Positions 1 to 6,551 of a DNA stretch of 16,790 bases are shown here, piece by piece (the first letter of the stretch is position 1; every line of letters starts with the position of its first letter). The position numbers and the translations under genes are program-made. The stretch is from DATAWK01 sp036267255 (GTDB lineage: Bacteria > Acidobacteriota > Terriglobia > Terriglobales > Acidobacteriaceae): contig DATAWK010000048.1 of NCBI GenBank assembly GCA_036267255.1, positions 1-16,790 on the forward strand, written 5' to 3'. The notes beneath the pieces were generated by a model that saw nothing but the letters and a program-made list of their open reading frames with translations, was not told the origin of the DNA and made no database searches.

Positions 1-1
1 G

Positions 2-1249
2 ATCCGCGCCATATTGCTCTGGAAGCATCGCCACAGGCTGGCGCGGGTGACCGGAATCTCTCTGCTGGTAAGTCTCGCCATCGCGTTTGCCATCCCCAAG
101 GAATACAAGTCCACCACGAGCATCATGCCGCCCGATCAGCAGGGTTCCAGCGCGATGCTGCTGGCTGCGCTGGCAGGGCATTCAGGTGGTCTGGGGGCGT
201 TGGGCAGTCTCGCGAGTGGATTTCTGGGTGGACACACCTCTACTGACTTATTCATCGACCTGCTGCACAGCGGAACCGTCAGTGGTCACCTCGTTGACCG
301 ATTCAACCTGCAGCATGTTTACCACAAGCGATATCGCATTGATGCAGCCAAGCATCTTGCGCGATGCACGAAGATCACGGAGGACAAGAAGAGCGGAGTG
401 ATCACCATTGCCGTGGAGGATAGAAGCCGGGTGCGTGCTCGTGATCTGGCACAGGCATATCTTGATGAACTGAACAAACTCGTCACACGGACAAATACTT
501 CGGCTGCGCATCGGGAGCGCGTGTTTATCGGGAAGCGCCTGAATGCCGTTCAGGGGAATCTCGAAGATGCCGAAATGCAGTTAAGCCAGTTCGCGAGCAA
601 GAGCAGCGCTGTCGACATCAAGGAGCAGACCCGCGCCATGGTCGACGCCGGGGCGAGAGTGCAGGCGGAACTCCTGGTCGAACAGTCAGGCCTTCAGTCT
701 CTGCGCCAGATTTATGGCGATGGCAACGTCCGGGTGCGCGAAACAGAGGCTCGCATTGCCAGCCTGCAAGGCGAGCTTACAAAGATGACAGGGTCTTCAG
801 CCCCCCTGACCGCAGACGCGATCCATGATGACGGCGTGAACTCCGGTGGCGGCGACGATAAGGGCGAGCTCTATCCTCCCTTGCGCCAGCTTCCGCGGCT
901 TGCTGTTCCATACACCGATCTCTATCGCCGCGTGAAAGTACAAGAGGCCGTTTTTGAGCTTCTCACGCAGCAGTATGAAATGGCCCGCATCCAGGAGGCA
1001 AAAGATGTTCCGGTTGTCAGCGTAATCGATGCTCCCGGAATAGCGGAGAAGAAGTCGTTCCCGCCGCGCTTGCTGTTTACTCTGTTGCTTACGTTCCTTT
1101 CGTTCGCGGGCACATCGGCTGTGATTCTGATGCGCGACCACTGGGCGACGGTCGATCCTCGCGATCCGCGCAAGATACTTGCAGCCGAGGTTCTGCCAGT
1201 ATTGAGCCGGCGGATTCACTCCATTCGCTTCAAGCGAGGCGGCGCATGA
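2..1249 (+). CDS. Wzz/GumC-type polysaccharide chain-length determinant (5' partial)
   Basis: Inner-membrane polysaccharide co-polymerase that would set the chain length of the polymer made by this operon. The frame is open to the window edge, so the true start lies upstream; the first internal start-like codon is a TTG at 14. Two hydrophobic segments bracket a large periplasmic domain: one close to the visible N-terminus (about nt 45-95) and one near the C-terminus (about nt 1065-1130). The second is preceded by the Pro-rich stretch SFPPR that is typical of Wzz proteins. The middle (about nt 500-790) is charged and heptad-like, consistent with coiled coil. There is a Gly/Ala-rich stretch at about nt 140-235. 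No C-terminal Walker kinase domain is present, so this is the Wzz form rather than a fused BY-kinase. The stop TGA overlaps the next ATG (ATGA, 1246-1249), implying translational coupling. Family assignment is confident; the polymer controlled is unknown. Confidence 0.85.
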   Translation: MRAILLWKHRHRLARVTGISLLVSLAIAFAIPKEYKSTTSIMPPDQQGSSAMLLAALAGHSGGLGALGSLASGFLGGHTSTDLFIDLLHSGTVSGHLVDRFNLQHVYHKRYRIDAAKHLARCTKITEDKKSGVITIAVEDRSRVRARDLAQAYLDELNKLVTRTNTSAAHRERVFIGKRLNAVQGNLEDAEMQLSQFASKSSAVDIKEQTRAMVDAGARVQAELLVEQSGLQSLRQIYGDGNVRVRETEARIASLQGELTKMTGSSAPLTADAIHDDGVNSGGGDDKGELYPPLRQLPRLAVPYTDLYRRVKVQEAVFELLTQQYEMARIQEAKDVPVVSVIDAPGIAEKKSFPPRLLFTLLLTFLSFAGTSAVILMRDHWATVDPRDPRKILAAEVLPVLSRRIHSIRFKRGGA

Positions 1250-1470
1250 AAACACACTTGGCGAACGCCGCATATGACGTTCTGGACTACGGATCCTATC
1301 CGATCGTCTCGGTCCTTGGAGGACTCCCCATAGCTCGTGCGCTTTACAGCGCGACCGTGTTCTCGCCATATCTGTCGCTGGCGAATTGGCAACGCCCAGA
1401 AATAACTGGGAGGCGTTGTGTCTCATGCACTGCTATCTCCTACGAGGTCCAGGAAGGATCGCAATCGTGA
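1246..1470 (+). CDS. 74-residue ORF resembling the N-terminus of a Wzx-type flippase (probable remnant)
   Basis: This small ORF sits between the Wzz gene and the GT4 gene and overlaps both by four bases (ATGA at 1246-1249, GTGA at 1467-1470). The first roughly 35 residues (motifs NAAYDVLDYGSYP and LPIARAL) resemble, from memory, the extreme N-terminus of Wzx/MATE-like O-antigen flippases. Those are usually over 400 residues long with 12-14 membrane segments. The remaining residues do not continue the pattern: no further membrane segments appear and the tail (ITGRRCVSCTAISYEVQEG) is polar. The simplest reading is the start codon region of a deleted flippase gene, with coupling to both neighbours preserved. 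A genuine small protein cannot be excluded. No other flippase candidate occurs in the window. Confidence 0.5.
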   Translation: MKTHLANAAYDVLDYGSYPIVSVLGGLPIARALYSATVFSPYLSLANWQRPEITGRRCVSCTAISYEVQEGSQS

Positions 1471-2657
1471 AGGTTCTTATTGGTGCCGCCTCATACGCCT
1501 CGAATATCTCTGGCATACAGCGTCACGCCTGCAATGTCGTGCGCTGTTTGTTGGAGCAGCAAGAGGTGTCCTTTGTGCATCTTGTTATCGCGCCCTGGCA
1601 GCGCAAGCTGGTGCAGGCCGCTGGCATCAAACCCGATGTCCGGCTTTCAACGCATATTGCCGAGATGGAGCCAAGCTCGCTGAGTCGAAATTTGTGGCAC
1701 TACCGGAAGCTTCCGGAGCTTGCGGCTCGCCTGAAAGTCGATCTGGTCCATCTCACCTATCCCGTTCCTGTGAATGCTGCCGCGTTCAGCTGTCCGACCG
1801 TGGTGACACTGCACGATATGTATCCCTATGAGATCCCCATGAACTTTGGGTTCCCTAAGTTCATCTTCAATCGTCTGGTCCTGAAGCAATGTCTTCGCAA
1901 CGTCGACGCCATCGCGTGCGTTTCCGACGTTACGCGCCTCCGCTTAGAGCAGTACGCATCGGCCGCCGTATGGCAAAAAGGAGTCCGGATCTATAACTGC
2001 GTCGAGGGGCAGCCAGCCTGCGCCTCGCAGTCACCCATTCCCAACTGGCAGGGTGAGCCATTTCTGCTTTGTGTCGCGCAGCATCGCCGTAACAAGAATC
2101 TTTTACTGCTAATTCGGACCTTCGATCGACTGCTGCGCTCCGGGCATGTCGCCTCAAATATGAAGCTCATCATCCTCGGAATCACTGCGCAAGACACCCG
2201 CAATATTCACAGATTGGTATCAACTCTGAGTCTTGGCGAGAGCGTTTGCTTTCTTGAAGGGCTGTCCGAAGCAGAGCTGCAATGGTGCTACACCCGGTGT
2301 GAAGCCGTGGTAGCTCCTTCTTTGACTGAAGGGTTCGGGCTGCCAGTTGCCGAAGGGCTTCTTGCTGGATGCCGGATTGTTTGTTCGGACATACCGGCAC
2401 ATCGGGAAGTAGGCGATGGTCAATGCCGCTTTGTGGCGTTGGGGCGAGACGCAGAGGTGACGCTCGCAGAGGCAATTGTGGAAGCCCTTAAGGATCCCAA
2501 GGGAAAGCCTGCTTTTCTTCCCCAGTTTTCCTCTCCAGTTCTCGCAAAGCAATACATCAGCCTCTATCGCAAGCTCCTAACGCCTGCTGTGCCCATGGAG
2601 AATGCCAGAGCCTCCGCTTCGATCAACGCGGTGACGTCGGAAAGGCAGTCTCTATGA
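1467..2657 (+). CDS. GT4-family glycosyltransferase
   Basis: Retaining GT-B glycosyltransferase expected to add a sugar to the lipid-linked repeat unit at the cytoplasmic face of the membrane. The GTG start at 1467 is chosen because the SD-like AGGAAGG (about 1451-1457) precedes it, the GTGA overlap couples it to the upstream ORF, and the protein then begins VKVLIGAASYASNISGIQRH, the usual first beta strand and nucleotide loop of GT-B enzymes. The frame itself stays open back to a TTG at 1386, but that extension is not family-like. About 396 residues, normal for GT4. The C-terminal donor domain holds the EX7E motif E288-GFGLPVA-E296, and the VSD and LHD motifs fit the N-terminal domain. The stop overlaps an ATG (ATGA, 2654-2657) that opens a 20-codon ORF running into the next gene. 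Donor and acceptor sugars cannot be read from the sequence. Confidence 0.88.
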   Translation: MKVLIGAASYASNISGIQRHACNVVRCLLEQQEVSFVHLVIAPWQRKLVQAAGIKPDVRLSTHIAEMEPSSLSRNLWHYRKLPELAARLKVDLVHLTYPVPVNAAAFSCPTVVTLHDMYPYEIPMNFGFPKFIFNRLVLKQCLRNVDAIACVSDVTRLRLEQYASAAVWQKGVRIYNCVEGQPACASQSPIPNWQGEPFLLCVAQHRRNKNLLLLIRTFDRLLRSGHVASNMKLIILGITAQDTRNIHRLVSTLSLGESVCFLEGLSEAELQWCYTRCEAVVAPSLTEGFGLPVAEGLLAGCRIVCSDIPAHREVGDGQCRFVALGRDAEVTLAEAIVEALKDPKGKPAFLPQFSSPVLAKQYISLYRKLLTPAVPMENARASASINAVTSERQSL

Positions 2658-2702
2658 AGTTGAAGAACCGCATATCCGCGCCGCCCTGTGGAGAGGAGGA
2701 AC

Positions 2703-4175
2703 ATGAGCGCGACTGAATCCGTTACATCGCGTCTCTACGCCGAAACTCTCGCGGCTTCTCGTCCGGAATCACCCGCAACCTCAACCCACCTGTTTCAGAG
2801 CATGTCGGCAGCGATCGAGGTAGTGGCCGACTTTCTGACTTGCGCCGTCGGCATTTTTGCGGCTTACCTTCTTGACCCTTCGCTATACATCGGCAGGCAA
2901 ATCCAATATCCCCTGCGCGAAGCCGCGGCTGTGAGTTTCGGTATCTCTTTATTTGCGGTGCTTCTTCTGCACCGGAACGAAGCGTATTACGGGAGCAGCG
3001 GCCTGCTCCAGATTCGGGAAACGGAACGCGCAATTCGCATCCCCGTTCAGTCCGTGTTGGTCATGCTGCCATTCAGCCTTCTGCTGAATCTGAAGTTCTC
3101 CAGAGTGGTTTTTCCCATTGCGCTCGTCCTGATTCCAGTCTTGCTGATCCTGCAAAAACATGCATTCGTTGCGGTCATCCGCGCACTGCACGCAAGGGGA
3201 TGTGGAGTGGACCGAGTGATCGTGTACGGGATAGCGGACACAGGCAAACGCATCCTTTCGGCTCTTTCTCATTCAGTCAGGCTGGGACTCGATCCAATAG
3301 CAGTGATCACGCATAAGGATTCTCTTGATGGAGAATGGATGCCTGAAATGGGATACCGCCGGCGCCGTTCTGTTCCGGTGCAACGTGGGCCAATCACATC
3401 CGCGCTGCTGAGCTCCTGTCAGTGCAGCACGCTCATCGTGGCGCTTCCGAACCTCTCCTCGGAGCAAATCGCCGCAGCCGTGGATGCCGCAAAGCAGGCA
3501 GGATCGCGGGTCGTATTTCTTTCCGCCACCGAACTCCAGGAACAGCAATGGACAGAGTCGATAGATGTCGATGGTCTGTCGCTCACCCCTATGCTTGAGT
3601 CGTTCGAGCGTTGGCCCTACTCAATCGCAAAGCGCATGGCAGACCTCGTCGGGTCCTCGCTGTTGTTGATACTGTTCGCTCCTCTGTTCTTCCTGATTGC
3701 ACTCTTCGTAAAGCTCGACTCGCCTGGCTCCGCGCTTTTCGTTCAGGACAGAGTAGGCCGCAACGGAAAGCTCTTCAAGATGTATAAATTTCGTTCGATG
3801 CACAAAGGCACGCCGCAATATGAACTTTCGCCGACCACGCCGTTCGATCCCCGAATTACCAGGATCGGAAGGTTCCTCAGAAAAAGCAGCCTGGATGAAT
3901 TGCCTCAACTGATGAATGTCTTTCTGGGAGATATGTCCCTGGTGGGCCCCCGGCCGGAGATGCCCTTCATTGTGCAGAGCTATACCTCTGAGCAGCGGCA
4001 GAGACTTCAGGTCACTCCCGGGATAACCGGCCTGTGGCAACTGAGCGCCGATAGAGCTTTCCTTATCCACGAGAACATCCAGTATGACCTCTACTACATC
4101 CGGAACCGCGGCTTCTTTATGGATATTGCGATTCTGATTCACACGTTGCTCTTTGCTATGCGGGGAGGAATATGA
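2703..4175 (+). CDS. Polyprenyl-phosphate sugar-1-phosphate transferase (WbaP/WcaJ-type polyPHPT)
   Basis: Membrane enzyme that starts repeat-unit assembly by moving a sugar-1-phosphate from a nucleotide sugar to undecaprenyl phosphate. The ATG at 2703 is preferred over the in-frame GTG at 2688 because GAGAGGAGGAA lies just before it. 490 residues, the usual size for the full-length class. An N-terminal half with about four hydrophobic segments (residues roughly 35-160) is followed by a CoA-binding/Rossmann-like region (about 165-290). The C-terminal catalytic domain begins with the KRxxD motif at K310-R311 and a re-entrant membrane helix. It continues through DRVGRNGKLFKMYKFRSM, the acidic dyad D398-E399 in SLDELPQLMNV and DMSLVGPRPE, to the final LWQLS region. 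These are the signature elements of the Bac_transf family. The sugar donor (glucose, galactose or other) is not determinable. The stop overlaps the ATG of a 55-codon ORF (ATGA, 4172-4175). Confidence 0.92.
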   Translation: MSATESVTSRLYAETLAASRPESPATSTHLFQSMSAAIEVVADFLTCAVGIFAAYLLDPSLYIGRQIQYPLREAAAVSFGISLFAVLLLHRNEAYYGSSGLLQIRETERAIRIPVQSVLVMLPFSLLLNLKFSRVVFPIALVLIPVLLILQKHAFVAVIRALHARGCGVDRVIVYGIADTGKRILSALSHSVRLGLDPIAVITHKDSLDGEWMPEMGYRRRRSVPVQRGPITSALLSSCQCSTLIVALPNLSSEQIAAAVDAAKQAGSRVVFLSATELQEQQWTESIDVDGLSLTPMLESFERWPYSIAKRMADLVGSSLLLILFAPLFFLIALFVKLDSPGSALFVQDRVGRNGKLFKMYKFRSMHKGTPQYELSPTTPFDPRITRIGRFLRKSSLDELPQLMNVFLGDMSLVGPRPEMPFIVQSYTSEQRQRLQVTPGITGLWQLSADRAFLIHENIQYDLYYIRNRGFFMDIAILIHTLLFAMRGGI

Positions 4176-4339
4176 CGAACTTTAGTTCTGGTGCGCAACG
4201 AAGCTCCACGCGATATCGACCATCCCTGTTTCCAGACCAATGTGGCACATGGGAAGGTTGCGGTCCTGAGTGTCGCCCGCCCGATTCCCGTTCTACAGTA
4301 ACGGCCACTCACCATATCCGTCTGCGAGGAAATCAATGA
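4172..4339 (+). CDS. 55-residue orphan ORF bridging sugar transferase and epimerase genes
   Basis: Short ORF starting at an ATG that overlaps the sugar transferase stop (ATGA, 4172-4175), with a strong SD (GGGGAGGA) just upstream. It ends in a TGA that overlaps the epimerase ATG (ATGA, 4336-4339). The product is Ser/Arg/Pro-rich with four Cys and no membrane segment or motif I recognise. Third codon positions are only about 40% G/C, lower than in the flanking genes. The frame that simply continues past the sugar transferase stop (nt 4176-4298, beginning RTLVLVRNEAPRD) looks more protein-like, at about 56% G/C in third positions. The region may therefore be a decayed gene fragment whose present reading frame only relays ribosomes to the epimerase. 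No function is proposed. Confidence 0.3.
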   Translation: MTNFSSGAQRSSTRYRPSLFPDQCGTWEGCGPECRPPDSRSTVTATHHIRLRGNQ

Positions 4340-5412
4340 GCGTCGCAATCATCACTGGATCGTCTGGATTAGTTGGATCGGAAGCGGCGACTTACTTCGC
4401 AGCTCTGGGATTCGACGTGGTAGGGATCGACAATGGCATGCGTGAGGTGTTCTTCGGCCAGTCTGCTTCCACACGGTGGATGACGGACAAGCTGAAGAAA
4501 GACTTGCGGTGCTATACGCATTACGACCTGGACATACGCGATGCGCCTGCGATGAACCGTGTCTTTGCCAAGTATTCCACCGACATCGAACTGGTCATAC
4601 ATGCTGCCGCGCAGCCATCGCACGATTGGGCGGCCAACGATCCCGCCACCGACTTTACAGTCAATGCGAACGGTACGTCCGTACTGCTCGAAGCAACACG
4701 GCGTCATGCTCCTGAAGCGGTTTTCATCTTCATGTCGACGAATAAGGTCTATGGAGATCGGCCCAATTGCCTGCCTCTCGTAGAGCTGGACACTCGTTGG
4801 GAAATTGATCCGAAGCATGAGTACGTTGATGGAATCCCGGAGAGCATGTCAATCGACGGAACGCTGCATAGCCTATTCGGCGCTTCAAAGGTGGCCGCAG
4901 ATACGCTTGTTCAGGAATATGGCCGTTACTTCGGCATGAGGACAGCATGTTTTCGGGGTGGATGTCTGACGGGGCCGAACCACTCGGGGACTCAACTCCA
5001 CGGGTTCCTCGCTTATCTGATGAAATGCGCCGTCATGGGCACGCCGTACACGATCTTCGGCTACAAGCGAAAACAGGTTCGCGACAACATCCATAGCGCC
5101 GACCTGATTCAGGCATTCCATCATTTTTTTATGAACCCGCGCTGCGGAGCGACTTATAACATCGGCGGCGGCCGCTTCAGCAACTGTTCGATGCTGGAAG
5201 CCGTGGTGCTTTGCGAGGCCATCACCGGCAATGAGCTGAATTGTGCCTATGTTGACGAGAACCGCCGGGGCGATCACATCTGGTGGATTAGCGATCTGTC
5301 TCGTTTCAAAGCTGAGTATCCGGACTGGTCCTTGCGCTTCGGCATTTCGGAGATTCTGCAGCAGATCTATGAGCTGAACGCAGAGCGCTGGAGGGCTGGA
5401 TGCTTAATTTAG
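4336..5412 (+). CDS. SDR-family nucleotide-sugar epimerase, CDP-paratose 2-epimerase-like
   Basis: Cytosolic NAD(P)-dependent extended SDR expected to interconvert a nucleotide sugar used by this polysaccharide operon. The ATG at 4336 has GAGGA five bases upstream; an in-frame GTG at 4270 would add a tail unlike the family. 358 residues, typical. The Rossmann fingerprint is G8xxG11xxG14 with acidic D32 at the end of beta 2 (NAD preference). VIHAAAQPSHDWA (88-100), the active-site strand MSTNKVYG (133-140), FRGGCLTGP and GKQVRDNIH-like (here RKQVRDNIHSADL) follow the RfbE/CDP-paratose 2-epimerase pattern. The YxxxK position reads F181-GAS-K185, so the usual catalytic Tyr is Phe. I recall this from other members of the subgroup but cannot verify it. 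The exact substrate is unknown. The stop lies inside the next gene (overlap 5400-5412). Confidence 0.85.
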   Translation: MSVAIITGSSGLVGSEAATYFAALGFDVVGIDNGMREVFFGQSASTRWMTDKLKKDLRCYTHYDLDIRDAPAMNRVFAKYSTDIELVIHAAAQPSHDWAANDPATDFTVNANGTSVLLEATRRHAPEAVFIFMSTNKVYGDRPNCLPLVELDTRWEIDPKHEYVDGIPESMSIDGTLHSLFGASKVAADTLVQEYGRYFGMRTACFRGGCLTGPNHSGTQLHGFLAYLMKCAVMGTPYTIFGYKRKQVRDNIHSADLIQAFHHFFMNPRCGATYNIGGGRFSNCSMLEAVVLCEAITGNELNCAYVDENRRGDHIWWISDLSRFKAEYPDWSLRFGISEILQQIYELNAERWRAGCLI

Positions 5413-6203
5413 GAAAGAAAAATGTACTTGGAATATTGATCGATGCGGTGGATTACGAAGCCGCAATCTCTTTCGTGTTCGAGCGTGCCGCACAAAAGCG
5501 CGGAGCGATGATTTCCGCTCTTGCCGTCCACGGCGTTATGACGGGCGTACTGGACCCGGAGCACAAGTTTCGCTTGAACGGCTTTGACCTGCTTGTCCCC
5601 GACGGTCAACCGGTCCGCTGGGTGATGAATTGGCTATATGGAACTGAGATGCTCGATCGAGTCTACGGGCCTGAACTCATGCGACAAATCTGCGAGCGAG
5701 CAGCAAGCGAAGGTATATCAATTTACTTGTACGGGAGCACAAAACCGGTCGTTACTTCGCTGACTGAATCGCTCACGAGAATGTTCCCGGGGATCAAGAT
5801 TGTTGGAAGCGAGCCCTCAGCGTTCCGCATGTTGAATCCGGATGAAAAAACTGCCCTTCTGCAGCGGATCCAGTCATCGGGCGCCTCCATTGTCTTTGTC
5901 GGGCTGGGTTGTCCCCGACAGGAGATTTTCGCCTATGAATTACGCGGCAGTCTCTCAGTTCCCGTGCTAGCGGTCGGCGCTGCCTTCCCACTCTTGGCCG
6001 GGATGTTGCCCCAGGCTCCGCCGTGGATGCAGCGCTTCGGTTTGGAATGGCTGTTCCGCCTCCTGGTCGAGCCACGTCGATTATGGCGCCGTTATCTGTA
6101 CCTGAATCCTGCATATCTCGTTCTTGTGACTTTGCAGCGCTTTGGTCTAAGGCATTTCTCTCCTCAAGGCCGCCCGCCGGCCAAGCGAGTCTTGGTTGGC
6201 TAA
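5400..6203 (+). CDS. WecG/TagA/CpsF-family glycosyltransferase (GT26)
   Basis: Membrane-associated GT26 enzyme that typically transfers an N-acetyl-mannosamine(-uronate) or similar sugar onto a polyprenyl-diphosphate-linked acceptor, usually an early step after initiation. 267 residues, in the normal range. The ATG at 5400 overlaps the epimerase end by 13 bases with GGAGGG just upstream. Family landmarks: LLVPDGQPVRW with the presumed catalytic Asp D68, the VYGPELM segment, YLYGSTKPVV, a VFVGLGCPRQEIF block and a C-terminal WMQRFGLEWLFRLLVEPRRLWRRYL amphipathic/basic tail used for membrane docking. The N-terminal motif reads ALAVHG where the best-known TagA/WecG proteins carry a Thr/Asn-containing TxN; I believe this marks a subgroup. 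It is the last gene of the + strand operon. Confidence 0.9.
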   Translation: MLNLGKKNVLGILIDAVDYEAAISFVFERAAQKRGAMISALAVHGVMTGVLDPEHKFRLNGFDLLVPDGQPVRWVMNWLYGTEMLDRVYGPELMRQICERAASEGISIYLYGSTKPVVTSLTESLTRMFPGIKIVGSEPSAFRMLNPDEKTALLQRIQSSGASIVFVGLGCPRQEIFAYELRGSLSVPVLAVGAAFPLLAGMLPQAPPWMQRFGLEWLFRLLVEPRRLWRRYLYLNPAYLVLVTLQRFGLRHFSPQGRPPAKRVLVG

Positions 6204-6207
6204 CGTG

Positions 6208-6229
6208 TCTCTTGAGATCAACTCAGAGA
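6208..6229 (+). terminator. Small stem-loop just after the polysaccharide operon (weak terminator candidate)
   Basis: Five bases after the WecG-type stop, TCTC-T-TGAG can pair with CTCA-GAGA around an ATCAA loop, giving 8 bp with one bulged T. No U-run follows, so it is at best a Rho-dependent or processed 3' end. Confidence 0.25.
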
Positions 6230-6356
6230 GGAAGTACGTCCTTCGTTGCTCCAAAAAATATCCCGGATGAAACTGAGCGAGATTCTGACAAATTATTGAT
6301 TTTTCTAACATTTGATTGGACGAGGGCGTTCAGGGGAGTGCGGGAAAGTGCGTGAT

Positions 6357-6430
6357 TGGCTGCCCCCCAGGGATTCGAACCCCGATAGGCTGCTCCAGAG
6401 GCAGCTGTCCTACCATTGAACGAGGGGGCA
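6357..6430 (-). tRNA. tRNA-Gln (anticodon CTG)
   Basis: Read on the minus strand, the cloverleaf folds fully. The 7-bp acceptor stem TGCCCCC/GGGGGCA covers 6424-6430 with 6361-6367. The D-stem is GTTC/GGAC with loop AATGGTAG. The anticodon stem GCTGC/GCAGC encloses loop CTCTGGA, which gives anticodon CTG (reads CAG, Gln). The T-arm is CGGGG-TTCGAAT-CCCTG. Discriminator G73 (usual for Gln) and a genomically encoded CCA follow (6357-6360 on the + strand reads TGGC). It lies convergent to the polysaccharide operon and has its own promoter. No terminator with a U-run is obvious downstream. Confidence 0.95.
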
Positions 6431-6469
6431 ATTGTGCGATTGCTGCCGCAAGATGTGCGGCCACTTATG

Positions 6470-6498
6470 ACTATATTTCTCCAACGAATTTAGGTCAA
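6470..6498 (-). promoter_or_regulatory. Sigma-70-type promoter for tRNA-Gln
   Basis: On the minus strand TTGACC (6493-6498) and TATAGT (6470-6475) are separated by exactly 17 bases. The predicted start is near 6463, leaving a leader of about 33 nt before the mature tRNA 5' end at 6430. This is the best-matching consensus promoter in the window. It sits in the 6204-6551 stretch, which otherwise holds only the tRNA and the weak stem-loop at 6208. Confidence 0.8.
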
Positions 6499-6551
6499 CC
6501 TGCGATCTTTTTCTACGAAGGCGGGCGTCCCAAAATAATACGCTGTGCTTT

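Noticed and set aside
797..1426. 209-codon minus-strand ORF opposite the Wzz gene
   Set aside because: Antisense shadow: Arg/Ser/Cys-rich, no motif, no SD, and it fully covers a clear coding gene and its coupled junction.
2654..2716. 20-codon ORF beginning in the GT4 stop overlap (ATGA) and ending just inside the sugar transferase gene
   Set aside because: Too short and unconserved as far as I can judge to call a gene; it may relay ribosomes, and is mentioned in the finding on bridging ORFs.
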